From the NCBI RefSeq assembly GCF_007997225.1, contig NZ_VORM01000005.1, forward strand, positions 1 through 64,000: a stretch of 64,000 nt of DNA. The letters are read 5' to 3'. Below the pieces are notes generated by a model. That model made no database searches. It was not told the DNA's origin and worked only from the letters and a program-made list of their open reading frames with translations. Positions 43,786 to 52,410 of the stretch are shown one piece after another. This DNA comes from Subsaximicrobium wynnwilliamsii (GTDB taxonomy: Bacteria > Bacteroidota > Bacteroidia > Flavobacteriales > Flavobacteriaceae). Position numbers and translations under genes: made by a program. Position 1 is the first letter of the stretch; each line of letters begins with the position of its first letter.

Positions 43786-44526
43786 TTATTTTCTAACCGG
43801 AATTGGTTTCAATTGAATAAACCCAAGAGCATCCAAAACCTTGATGATGAGATAGGTCATGTCAATTTCATGCCATTTCACGCCAAAATTGGCACGACTC
43901 GCGTATTTATGGTGGTTGTTGTGGTAGCCTTCGCCCATCATTAAAAAATCAAATGGGAATAAGTTTTTGCTGGTATTCTTCATTTTAAAATTGACATACC
44001 CATAAATGTGGCCAAACCAATTGATGATGACACCATGAATAGGCGCCATAAATAGAGTGACCGGTAATAATAGCCATTGCCACCAAGCGGTTGCAAAAAA
44101 GGCAAAGAATAGAATGTAAAGGCCAATCCACAGCAATCTTGAAAGACGGGAGCTGGCAAAGGAATCAAAACTTTTCCATTGGGGAACGTTTTTGGTAAAG
44201 CGTTGATCCACAACGATGCGTTGTTGGTTGATATCCTGATACACGTTTTTGGTTTTCCACATCATGGCAAACACGTTGGCATCATGGGAAGGTGAGTGGG
44301 GATCCTGTTCGGTATCTGTATAAGCGTGGTGCATGCGGTGCATGATGCCATACCCATAAGCACTTAGGTAACTGGCGCCTTGAAAAATCCAAGTGAGCAC
44401 AAATGTCAAGCGCTCCATAGATTTAGACATGGTAAAAACTTGGTGGGCGGCATAACGATGTAAGAAGAATGATTGGAAAAAGAGTCCGCCATACCAGAGG
44501 ACTAAGACAAATAGTATAATAATCAT
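43786..44526 (-). CDS. Acyl-CoA / fatty acid desaturase (delta-9 type)
   Basis: 246 residues from the ATG at 44526. The three histidine boxes of membrane di-iron desaturases are present: HRYAAH (23-28), HRMHH (63-67) and HNNHH (202-206), with four hydrophobic segments. It is shorter than animal SCD enzymes and lacks a cytochrome b5 domain, as in bacterial DesC-like proteins. It introduces a double bond into acyl chains, which adjusts membrane fluidity in the cold. A TATCTTTG promoter lies 11 bases upstream. Confidence 0.87.
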   Translation of the reverse strand: MIIILFVLVLWYGGLFFQSFFLHRYAAHQVFTMSKSMERLTFVLTWIFQGASYLSAYGYGIMHRMHHAYTDTEQDPHSPSHDANVFAMMWKTKNVYQDINQQRIVVDQRFTKNVPQWKSFDSFASSRLSRLLWIGLYILFFAFFATAWWQWLLLPVTLFMAPIHGVIINWFGHIYGYVNFKMKNTSKNLFPFDFLMMGEGYHNNHHKYASRANFGVKWHEIDMTYLIIKVLDALGFIQLKPIPVRK

Positions 44527-44537
44527 AGCTTTTTTTA

Positions 44538-44545
44538 CAAAGATA
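44538..44545 (-). promoter_or_regulatory. -7 element TATCTTTG of the desaturase gene
   Basis: Exact TAnnTTTG match on the minus strand, 11 bases upstream of the ATG at 44526. Confidence 0.5.
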
Positions 44546-44683
44546 AATGCAGAAAACGTGCCAAACAATGAACCTAAGACAAGAAAATGGGTTACGGGTA
44601 ATGCGAAAAGGAATTATGAGGTTCCAAATGGGAGCTGTTTGTGATAAGCCTATCTATTTTTGACCAAATAAGCTTCAACCTAG

Positions 44684-44755
44684 CTAAAATTCCAAATTCC
44701 AAATTCCAAATCCCTAATCCCTAATCCCTAATGCCTAATGGCAAATCCAAATGCC
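44684..44755. repeat. Heptamer array (aaattcc / taatccc)
   Basis: About ten units: aaattcc x3, aaatccc, taatccc x2, taatgcc, taatggc, aaatcca. Same motif family as 27088 and 47668. It lies between the desaturase promoter and the 3' end of the Crp/Fnr gene. Confidence 0.85.
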
Positions 44756-44828
44756 TCATCCCCAAACTATGTATTTGCAACAAAAAACAGGTTTGATCAT
44801 TGAATTAAAACAGGTTCAAAATTTCAAA

Positions 44829-45398
44829 CTAAATCCGTTTTCTTATTCTACTCAGGGCCTGTGCGGTGACGCCAATGTAGGAGCTAATGTATTTCAAGGG
44901 AATCACTTTCAGCAATTCCGGACGTTCCTTGAATATTTTCACGTAACGTTCTTCTGCGGAAAGGTTCAATAAATTTTGTTCCCGGCTGGACTTGATGAGA
45001 AATAGGCGTTCTGCGGTCAATCTCCCGATCAGGTTTCCTATTTGTGTGGTTTTATAAACGGCCTGCAAATCCTCATAATTGATGCTCAGTAGCGTGGTTT
45101 CGTTCAAGGCTTGCAGTTGGTATGCGGAAGGCTGCCGGGTTAAAAAAGAATCATAGGCACTTACAAATTGATTCTTAAAACTGAAGCCAAAGGTAATTTC
45201 CTTTTCACTGTCTTCCTTCGGAATGAATAAGCGCACCACACCAGATTCTATGAACGAGATATGATTCTCGATCGCATGGAGTTTGAGGAATACCGTTTTC
45301 TTCGGAATGACCCGTCTCTGCAATTTGGACATAAAAAATGCCCAATCTTCTGACGATATGGTCGCGATTTGTTCGAGATAGGCTTTGATTTGTTGCAT
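44829..45398 (-). CDS. Crp/Fnr family transcriptional regulator
   Basis: 189 residues from the ATG at 45398; the longer frame adds an unlikely N-terminus. The cNMP-fold part includes VFLKLHAIENHISFIESGVVRLFI, then ITFGFSFKNQFVSAYDSF. The DNA-binding helix is at the C-terminus: LKYISSYIGVTAQALSRIRKRI. There are no Fnr-type cysteines. It is distinct from the regulator at 33671. It is divergent from the lactone oxidase gene at 45691, with 292 bases between, and could control it. Confidence 0.82.
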   Translation of the reverse strand: MQQIKAYLEQIATISSEDWAFFMSKLQRRVIPKKTVFLKLHAIENHISFIESGVVRLFIPKEDSEKEITFGFSFKNQFVSAYDSFLTRQPSAYQLQALNETTLLSINYEDLQAVYKTTQIGNLIGRLTAERLFLIKSSREQNLLNLSAEERYVKIFKERPELLKVIPLKYISSYIGVTAQALSRIRKRI

Positions 45399-45690
45399 GC
45401 GTTTAAACTTCGGATTGGTTGAATTGTAAAGATAACATTTCAACTAATTAAAAAAGAGCTTTCAAAAGTATTTGAAGCCATAATCACACATTTTTGATGT
45501 TTTTTAAGTGCACTTCAAAAGAAGATGCATGGCCAATCAATATTACGGATATGCTTGCAGTTTGAATGCTTTCAGTAGGAATCCATTAAGCTATAGCAAT
45601 GATTAAGGCTGTGCTCAAAAAGATTTTCTCGAAGGATTAATTGAGATAATTAGGAATATTCCGCGAAATATTCAAGATCTTTGCAAAGCT

Positions 45691-47022
45691 ATGAACAACG
45701 AAAAAATCTGGAAGAGTTGGAACGAGAACATCCAACATTCCTACAAGAAATTACACACAATAACTTCAGAAAAGGAGCTGCAACAAATCATTATCGCTTC
45801 AGAAAACATCAAGATTTTCGGGAACAAGCAATCTTCCGCAGATATCAGCGCCGGGGCAGACACGCTAATTGATATGCGCGCTTACGACAAGATGTTGAGC
45901 ATTGACAAAAAGAACATGCGCATCACGGTAGAGTCGGGCATGCGATTGAGCACCCTGCTCGAAAAACTTGAAGACTTGGGTTGGTGCATTCCCTGCTTGC
46001 CAGACATCAATACCATTACGGTAGGTGGTGCACTGGCGACTGGCACTCACGGTACAAGTGGTTCTATTTTAGCACAATACATGTGCGCATGTCATGTAGT
46101 ACTTGCAGACGGTACGATTGAAGAAGTTACAGAAAAGGATCCTTTGATGGATGCGCTCAGGGTGGCCATTGGGATGCTCGGCGTTATTTCTGAAGTTACT
46201 TTCCAATGTCAACCCAGCTATCAATTGCACCTTAAGGAAGGCCCAGAAAAGGATGAACAATGGCTATCTGAAATTAAAACCAATCTCAAAAAACACGACT
46301 TTCTAAGAATCTTATGGCTGCCGCATACTGGTAGTGGCTATGTGATAAAAGGCGATAAAATAGATGCAGCAACGCCGGTACAAACCAAATTGGGACCTAA
46401 ATATCTAAAACATCGCAGGACGGTATCAAAATTCCTATACCAATATTCACATCGCTTTGCATGGACGACTGCTCTTGCCAATAAAATTTTGTACCGCCTC
46501 TTTTTCTCCTCTAAAAAAGAGCATAAGGGGTCTTTATACCAAGCGACCGTAACCAAATCAAGAGGTTCCACTTTGGAATTGGCAGAATGGACGGTGGCTC
46601 TGGATCGATTTCCGCAGGTGTTTGCAGAAATCAAGAGCGAACTCAATGCTTGGTCCAACAAATCATTTGTACACATTCCCATGGATGTGCGTTTTATAAA
46701 AAAAGACCAGTCTTGGTTGAGTTATGCCTATGGCCAAGATACCGTAACGATGGGCTGTGTCTCTCGAAATGCCGCCACTGCAGATACTTACGAAGCGTTT
46801 GAAACCGTTGAGCGTATTTTCTTAAAACACGGTGGACGGCCACATTGGGGCAAACGCTTTCAGGCCAAAGATGCCCAATTATCAAAACTATATCCAAAAT
46901 GGGAGGATTTCAAAATTTTGCGGAAGCAAATGGATCCCAGCAACAAATTCTTAAACGCTTATACAACTGCACTTTTAAATGAAAACCCAGAGGATTACAA
47001 GACCCAACGCGTTGCTATTTGA
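45691..47022 (+). CDS. D-arabinono-1,4-lactone oxidase-family FAD oxidoreductase
   Basis: 443 residues. A VAO/PCMH-type FAD domain has VGGALATGTHGTSGS near 110 and the ALO domain follows, with GGRPHWGKRF near 390 and a final FLNAY. The N-terminal FAD site is divergent: where the family usually has VGAGHS with the covalent-FAD histidine, this protein has FGNKQSSADI, so FAD is probably non-covalent. It should oxidise a sugar lactone or sugar alcohol with oxygen or another acceptor. It overlaps the HAD gene by 44 bases. Confidence 0.82.
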   Translation: MNNEKIWKSWNENIQHSYKKLHTITSEKELQQIIIASENIKIFGNKQSSADISAGADTLIDMRAYDKMLSIDKKNMRITVESGMRLSTLLEKLEDLGWCIPCLPDINTITVGGALATGTHGTSGSILAQYMCACHVVLADGTIEEVTEKDPLMDALRVAIGMLGVISEVTFQCQPSYQLHLKEGPEKDEQWLSEIKTNLKKHDFLRILWLPHTGSGYVIKGDKIDAATPVQTKLGPKYLKHRRTVSKFLYQYSHRFAWTTALANKILYRLFFSSKKEHKGSLYQATVTKSRGSTLELAEWTVALDRFPQVFAEIKSELNAWSNKSFVHIPMDVRFIKKDQSWLSYAYGQDTVTMGCVSRNAATADTYEAFETVERIFLKHGGRPHWGKRFQAKDAQLSKLYPKWEDFKILRKQMDPSNKFLNAYTTALLNENPEDYKTQRVAI

Positions 47023-47653
47023 TTTTGATGGCGTTGTTGTAAATAGTTTTCAAATCCATGGTTGGTCATGGCGTGCTGCTTTTGAAAGTCTGTTTCAAAA
47101 AGAGCTTCCCGTTTTGAATCGCGATGCCTACGCTGGCAAAGCACCACGACTCATTGCTGCGCTTTTTGCTGAAACTCAGGGAGCGCCAGACCGGGCGAAT
47201 GAATTACTGATGAAAAAACAGGCTTTTCTTGAGGAAGCCGTCGAGCCGCCTCTTTTATTGCCTGGGGTTAACGCCATTCAGCAATTCGCAAAGCAGCAGG
47301 GGATTCCGTACGGCATTGCCAGTAATGCGAACCGTAACTATGTGGGGAAAAGCATTGCCCAATTGGAGATTGATTTCGAGGTTTATTTTGGATTTGAAGA
47401 TTACACGTATCCCAAGCCGCATCCTGAAGCCTACATAACTTTAGCAAAACACTTGGGCATCAAGCCATCGGAGTTTCAAAACAGTTGGGTGTTCGAGGAT
47501 AGTCTGGTGGGCATTTCGGCGGCACGTGAGGCTGGCATGTTTCCGGTGGGAATTTTGACCCAATACACTGCGAAACAGTTGCAAGAAGCTGGTGCACTTA
47601 TAAGTTTTCCAACATTGATGGAAGCCTATCAAAAGCTTAAAACGGAATTATAG
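46979..47653 (+). CDS. HAD-superfamily hydrolase, beta-phosphoglucomutase-like
   Basis: 224 residues. Motif I LLFDFDGVVVNSF gives nucleophile Asp and acid/base Asp near residues 15-17. Motif II is GIASNANRNYV, motif III is the lysine in YPKPHPEAY, and motif IV is VFEDSLVGISAAREAGM. The cap is the small helical type of beta-PGM and sugar phosphatases. Its start lies 44 bases inside the lactone oxidase gene, so the two are translationally coupled. A pathway that dephosphorylates a sugar and oxidises it is plausible. Confidence 0.85.
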   Translation: MKTQRITRPNALLFDFDGVVVNSFQIHGWSWRAAFESLFQKELPVLNRDAYAGKAPRLIAALFAETQGAPDRANELLMKKQAFLEEAVEPPLLLPGVNAIQQFAKQQGIPYGIASNANRNYVGKSIAQLEIDFEVYFGFEDYTYPKPHPEAYITLAKHLGIKPSEFQNSWVFEDSLVGISAAREAGMFPVGILTQYTAKQLQEAGALISFPTLMEAYQKLKTEL

Positions 47654-47667
47654 GTTGCTTTAATTCC

Positions 47668-47720
47668 AAAAATGAAAATCCCAAATCCCAATAAATAAAC
47701 TCCAATTCCAATCTCTAGAA
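47668..47720. repeat. Short heptamer array (aaatccc)
   Basis: aaatccc, aaatccc, aataaat, aactcca, attccaa units with 7-base period right after the HAD gene. The rest of the 47654-48163 gap holds no gene I can support; a 66-codon frame at 47930-48130 has poor coding character. Confidence 0.6.
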
Positions 47721-48163
47721 TTCAAAAAAAAGGATTTGAAAGTCAATGTTTGCTGGCCTATGAAATGCCAACAACAGTGCATTCCAAAATTGGCTGCCGA
47801 TTTGGCAGAGGTTACAAAATTTGAATTTAGGGATCTCAAAAAAGGAGTTGCCTAAGCTTTTCCATTTGATTTTTTAGTTCACGTCAACGCCATGTCTTTC
47901 TTTTTAAAAAATGGGCATATTGGGCTGCAATGTTTCGATGTATTGCACATGGACTATGCATGGACCATCTAGGGAATATCTATTTACTATCCATGAGGTA
48001 TTTAAAAGTTGGTAGAGCGATTGAAACCATCTCAATTTTCGCTTATAACAATGGGATTAGGTCCAATACTGCTTCCATAGGAAAACGGCTTCAGAATTTA
48101 AAGGTTAAATTAAAAAAAGCAGTATTTTAGCCCAAGTCTAAACGATTTCTAACTCCCCAATCC

Positions 48164-49324
48164 ATGAAGTTTTTTCCTTTAGCTTTGATGGCGCTGTTTT
48201 TATTGACCGGTTGTGACGGTACTGAAAATGAAGTTCCCAGCACATTTATCGGAAGGTATCGCATCAGCGACCAGTTGGTGCCTTATCCGTATCTTATTCA
48301 GCAGAAAAAGGATTCCGTTTATTTTTATAATAGCAGGGGAGATTTGCTCGATAAGGTGGAGCACGAAAGTCTAAGCAGTTCTTCTGAACTTGAATTCAAA
48401 ACATCAAAATTTAAAATATTCCGAGTAAGCAAGCAGGGGTTTATGGCTTACGATTTGAAAGATAGCTTGACATTTAGACGTTTTAGAGGTAGACCCAAAT
48501 TAAAGAACGCCGCGCAATTTGAGAAAATAGCTTCAGTGACGAACTTAAATGTTGAAGCCATCAGAACGAGTCTTGAGGATGCTATTTGGAGCTATGATCT
48601 TGTGGCGGACGAAAATACAACTCCAAACACCGATTTGGATATTAAACAGCTCATGCATTTTAGTGCAGATAGTCTTAGCATCATCACGAGTTACTATTAT
48701 CAAGGTTTGAAGACGGTTTCAGAATTTGAAACGAAAGCCTTCAGTGTGTTTAAAGTAGGGGAGTCCTGCTTCCTTTCATTTCAAAAAGAAGCTGATAATC
48801 CGCAACCAATCTATCAAATCATCGCTGCGGAAGATGGCAGCATTCAACTGAAAGACTTTTCTTCCAGAGAAATCAAAACCATCACTTTTAAAAAGCAGGC
48901 CATGGATCCAACTCAATTTTTGGCATTAGCTGATGAGGCGACTTCTTATGCAGACTGTTTTGATGGGTATCAAGGGGAGTATTATTTTGGGGATGATGTG
49001 ACTTTCAACAAAGGAAATCAGTACCTGATGGATTTTTTGAATGTTGACCTCCCAAAAACCGATTCTGCTTCTGGATACGTCATTGTTCACTTTAATATCA
49101 ACTGTCAGGCTAAGCTTGGTAAATTTGGTTTGATACAGATGGACCGCAATTACCAAAAAACGTCTTTTTCGAAGGCACTGGTAAGTCATATTTTAAAGAA
49201 AGTAAGTCAATTGGAAGATTGGCCGTCCTCCCAATCCCAATTGGCACATCTAGATTACCAAGATGTGCACGCCTTTTTGATGTTTAAAATAGGTAACGGA
49301 AAAATCACAGATCTATGTCCTTAA
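48164..49324 (+). CDS. Lipoprotein of unknown function
   Basis: 386 residues. The signal peptide ends in LFLLTGCDG, a lipobox. The mature protein is rich in short strands with no repeated motif I recognise; a TonB-C-like segment (YVIVHFNINCQAKLGKFGLIQMDRNY) lies near residue 305 and fits a beta-alpha-beta fold of the TonB C-terminal type. It overlaps the following TPR lipoprotein gene by 10 bases, so both are made from one transcript and may form a complex. Envelope localisation is firm; role unknown. Confidence 0.7.
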   Translation: MKFFPLALMALFLLTGCDGTENEVPSTFIGRYRISDQLVPYPYLIQQKKDSVYFYNSRGDLLDKVEHESLSSSSELEFKTSKFKIFRVSKQGFMAYDLKDSLTFRRFRGRPKLKNAAQFEKIASVTNLNVEAIRTSLEDAIWSYDLVADENTTPNTDLDIKQLMHFSADSLSIITSYYYQGLKTVSEFETKAFSVFKVGESCFLSFQKEADNPQPIYQIIAAEDGSIQLKDFSSREIKTITFKKQAMDPTQFLALADEATSYADCFDGYQGEYYFGDDVTFNKGNQYLMDFLNVDLPKTDSASGYVIVHFNINCQAKLGKFGLIQMDRNYQKTSFSKALVSHILKKVSQLEDWPSSQSQLAHLDYQDVHAFLMFKIGNGKITDLCP

Positions 49325-50160
49325 AACAAACTCTAATATTTGTTGCCTTCCTAAGTGTTTTGCTTAGTTGCAACAACAAGAAGACCCCTGTGGATTTTAC
49401 GCAGCTAGAAGATGAGGAAAAAGCTGATTTGGCAGAGCGCTACCACCAAATGAGCAATTATTTTTTGCAGCCTTCAGAATTATACAGGGCATACAAAGAT
49501 TCTGCGCTCTTGGTGCAACCCGAGAACGTGGATTATAGACAAAGGCTATCCTATTCCTATAAAAAAGTGGGAGAACACATCAAGGCCATGGAGGTGTTGA
49601 ACACAGCGGTAAGCATTGATACCGCCAATGGGAAGGCCGATGCGCTGGAATATCGCGCTTGGACCTTACTCTATTATTATCGGGATTATGAAGGGGTGGT
49701 AAGGGATGTGGACTTGATTGAAAAAATTACTGGGAATGCCTATAATGCCTGTTGGGGAGAGCCTTGTGGGTTCCATAAGGGGCAGGCACTTTATAAGCTC
49801 GGTGATTTTGACGCTGCCATTGCCAACTTTGAACGCGTGAACACTGAAGAAGAAAAATTGGGCTTTGACAGTAGAGACAACTATATGATTTTCTTTTATA
49901 TAGGACGATGCTATGCCGAAATGCAAGCCTATGACACAGCCATTATTTACTACAACAAGGCTTTAGCTTCGGTGGAGCAGTTTCCGGAGGCTTATTATCA
50001 GCTTGGACTGATCTACAAATCACGAAACGAGCCAACTATAGCCAAAACCAATTTTGAATTGGCCAAAAAACACATCGGCTACGGCATGAATGAAGCTTAT
50101 GTGGAGCGTCTGGATGAAGTGTTTTTGCATCAGATTGAGCGCGAACTTTTGGAAAACTGA
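49315..50160 (+). CDS. TPR-repeat lipoprotein
   Basis: 281 residues, lipobox SVLLSCNN at the N-terminus. TPR units are visible at about 60-95, 125-160, 170-205 and 215-250 (for example YYIG-like FFYIGRCYAEMQAYDTAIIYYNKAL and AYYQLGLIYKSRNEPTIAKTNF). It is a periplasm-facing scaffold. Its start codon overlaps the end of the preceding lipoprotein gene, indicating translational coupling. The following AraC gene has a separate start 89 bases on. Confidence 0.8.
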   Translation: MSLKQTLIFVAFLSVLLSCNNKKTPVDFTQLEDEEKADLAERYHQMSNYFLQPSELYRAYKDSALLVQPENVDYRQRLSYSYKKVGEHIKAMEVLNTAVSIDTANGKADALEYRAWTLLYYYRDYEGVVRDVDLIEKITGNAYNACWGEPCGFHKGQALYKLGDFDAAIANFERVNTEEEKLGFDSRDNYMIFFYIGRCYAEMQAYDTAIIYYNKALASVEQFPEAYYQLGLIYKSRNEPTIAKTNFELAKKHIGYGMNEAYVERLDEVFLHQIERELLEN

Positions 50161-50249
50161 AATTTCTTTCAGCTGAATTGAGACCTATCAATTTCCCAAA
50201 TGAAATTCATGATAGAAAAATATCGTATATTGGATTCAAAATCAAGCAC

Positions 50250-51338
50250 ATGCCACTATTTATGGATTTCCATGATCTTCCCGATGGCGTTTCCGCAAAA
50301 CATGTTGCAGAAATGCACCAGGCAGATTTAGATATAGAACATAAATATTGTTGTCGAGGTTTGACCTATTGGTGTGACGAAAAAAGGCAAACCGCATTCT
50401 GTTTAATTGATGCGCCCAACAAACAAGCGGTGGTAGATTTGCATCAAAACTCTCATGGTGCTGTCCCACAACGTATTATTGAAGTTAATGACACCATTGT
50501 GGAATCTTTCTTGGGTCGCATCGAAGATCCCGAAAAATCCAAAAACACCAAACTCAACATCATTAACGATCCCGCTTTTAGAACCATTGTAGTAGTAAAA
50601 ATTAAGCAAATAAGCCTAAGAATTTCTCAAAAAAACATACTCAATGCAGCGCTCAGGGGATATACCAGTACCATAAATACGCTGACCTCCCAATATAACG
50701 GACGGCTTGTAAGACAAGAGGGCTATACCTTTTTGATGTCTTTTAAATCGGTTACCGAAGCCATACACTGTGGGATTGACATTCAAGACTCCCATAATTG
50801 GGTCATTACGCCAGATTTAGTGTTCAAGATCGGCATCAGTGCTGGTCTTCCCGTGACTGAAAAAGAAGGTCTTTTTGAAGATAACATCAAAACTTCCGAT
50901 TCCTTAAGTGATATGGCTGAAGGCAATTTTACAATTACCACAGCAGTTAAAGATCTTTACGAAGGGGAGAATCAAAATAAATCCATTTCCAAACATCCTG
51001 AAATAAATGTACTGAAGCCTTCCGAAGAAAATTTTATACGTCTGTTAATGGATTACACGGAAAAAATATGGTCACATAATGCAACAAGCGTCAATGATTT
51101 CCAAGCGAATTTGGGCTACAGCAAATCCCGGTTATACCGAAGCATGATGCATTTGGTTGGTAAATCTCCCAACAATTTTTTAAGGGATTATCGATTAAAC
51201 AAAGCTTTGGAGTTGCTGCAAAAGCAAAGTTATAATATTGCTGAAATTGCCTATCAAATCGGGTTTAGCAGTCCTGCTTATTTTTCGAAATGTTTCCATA
51301 AAAAATATGGAATTCTTCCGTCAAGTTTCCCTAAATAA
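50250..51338 (+). CDS. DUF4242 / cyclase-homology-like / AraC HTH fusion regulator
   Basis: 362 residues from the ATG at 50250. Residues 1-85 match DUF4242 (MPLFMDFHDLPDGVSAKHVAEMH, then CLIDAPNKQAVVDLH), a small metal-binding ferredoxin-like fold. Residues about 105-245 resemble a class III nucleotide-cyclase homology domain: FRTIVVVKIKQIS aligns with the typical FVDIVGST, and LVRQEGYTFLMSFKS with the typical GDGFLAxF. Both metal-binding Asp are absent, so it is probably non-catalytic. Residues 275-362 are a clear AraC domain (FQANLGYSKSRLYR, NIAEIAYQIGFSSPAYFSKCF). It probably controls the neighbouring methyltransferase or oxidase genes. Confidence 0.75.
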   Translation: MPLFMDFHDLPDGVSAKHVAEMHQADLDIEHKYCCRGLTYWCDEKRQTAFCLIDAPNKQAVVDLHQNSHGAVPQRIIEVNDTIVESFLGRIEDPEKSKNTKLNIINDPAFRTIVVVKIKQISLRISQKNILNAALRGYTSTINTLTSQYNGRLVRQEGYTFLMSFKSVTEAIHCGIDIQDSHNWVITPDLVFKIGISAGLPVTEKEGLFEDNIKTSDSLSDMAEGNFTITTAVKDLYEGENQNKSISKHPEINVLKPSEENFIRLLMDYTEKIWSHNATSVNDFQANLGYSKSRLYRSMMHLVGKSPNNFLRDYRLNKALELLQKQSYNIAEIAYQIGFSSPAYFSKCFHKKYGILPSSFPK

Positions 51339-51440
51339 AAAATAAATCACTGCCTTACAATTAGTTAGACTTTAATATTCGTTGATCTAAAACTATGTTC
51401 ATTTGGTCTAAATGTAGAATGAAGAAAAATCATTCCACCT

Positions 51441-51448
51441 TACTTTTG
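51441..51448 (+). promoter_or_regulatory. -7 element TACTTTTG of the MddA-like gene
   Basis: Exact TAnnTTTG match, 25 bases before the ATG at 51474. Confidence 0.45.
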
Positions 51449-51473
51449 ATGATACATTAAAAAACCAAATATC

Positions 51474-52211
51474 ATGAAAAAGTTCATCGTCCTTATTTAT
51501 GGTCTAATTGCCTATCTCGTTTTCCTGATTTCATTTCTTTATGCCATTGCATTTGTTGGTGATTTCTTGGTGCCCAAAACCATCAATTCAGAAACAGAAA
51601 GTACAGGACTTTCGGCCATCATCATCAACCTTTCACTTTTAAGTATTTTTGCGATTCAGCACAGTGTGATGGCACGTCCTGCTTTTAAAGCATGGTGGAT
51701 AAAAATAATAGGAAAAGCCGCTGAAAGAAGCACCTATATTTTATTGACCAGCCTTGCGTTGCTTTTAATATTTTGGAAATGGCAGCCCATCAATACAGTG
51801 GTTTGGGAGGTTGGTAACAGTACCCTAGCCATGCTCATTTTCGGGATTTCTGCGCTGGGATGGCTAATTGTATTGCTTTCTACATTTATGATCAGTCATT
51901 TTGAACTATTTGGCCTAACTCAAATCTTTGATAATTTTAAGAGTAGGACTTCAAAATCGGCAACATTTCAAACCAATTTCTTATACAAAATCGTGAGGCA
52001 TCCTATCATGCTTGGATTTATCATTGCTTTTTGGTTCACGCCAGTAATGACCCTAGGGCACTTGCTTTTTGCAAGCGTCACAAGCCTCTATATTTTGATA
52101 GCCGTAAAGTATTTAGAAGAAAAAGACTTGCGCAAAACATTGGGCAAAGCTTATGAAGATTACCAACAAAAAGTACCCATGATTCTGCCTTTTTCGAAAA
52201 TCGCAAAATAA
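51474..52211 (+). CDS. MddA-like methanethiol S-methyltransferase (NnrU/ICMT fold)
   Basis: 245 residues with about six transmembrane helices. It ends in the ICMT-like cofactor region: LYKIVRHPIMLGFIIAFWFTP, GHLLFASVTSLYILIAVKYLEEKDL, and GKAYEDYQQKVP. This agrees with MddA, which makes dimethyl sulfide from methanethiol using SAM. The NnrU/isoprenylcysteine relatives share the fold, so the substrate is not certain. It lies 135 bases after the DUF4242/AraC gene, and a LysR/YeiH sulfur-type pair is 9 kb away. Confidence 0.7.
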   Translation: MKKFIVLIYGLIAYLVFLISFLYAIAFVGDFLVPKTINSETESTGLSAIIINLSLLSIFAIQHSVMARPAFKAWWIKIIGKAAERSTYILLTSLALLLIFWKWQPINTVVWEVGNSTLAMLIFGISALGWLIVLLSTFMISHFELFGLTQIFDNFKSRTSKSATFQTNFLYKIVRHPIMLGFIIAFWFTPVMTLGHLLFASVTSLYILIAVKYLEEKDLRKTLGKAYEDYQQKVPMILPFSKIAK

Positions 52212-52261
52212 AGGATGTTCTTTTAAATAACGACTATTAAGGCCAAGTGTTATAGAGCATT

Positions 52262-52345
52262 TAGGAAGTAGGCAATAGGAAGTAGGACGTAGAAAGTAGG
52301 ACGTAAGACCTAAGACCTAAGATTTACGACTTAGGACTAAGGGCG
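52262..52345. repeat. Heptamer array (aagtagg / acctaag / acttagg)
   Basis: About eleven units of aagtagg, acgtaga, acgtaag, acctaag, atttacg, acttagg with a 7-base period, in the gap before the BBE-type oxidase gene. Confidence 0.85.
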
Positions 52346-52410
52346 AAAACAAGTATTACCATGAAACGGAATGCGTTTCCAATTTCACTAATTAATTCAA
52401 TACCAAAACC

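Noticed and set aside
47930-48130. A 66-residue frame downstream of the HAD gene
   Set aside because: Odd composition, no promoter element and no family resemblance.
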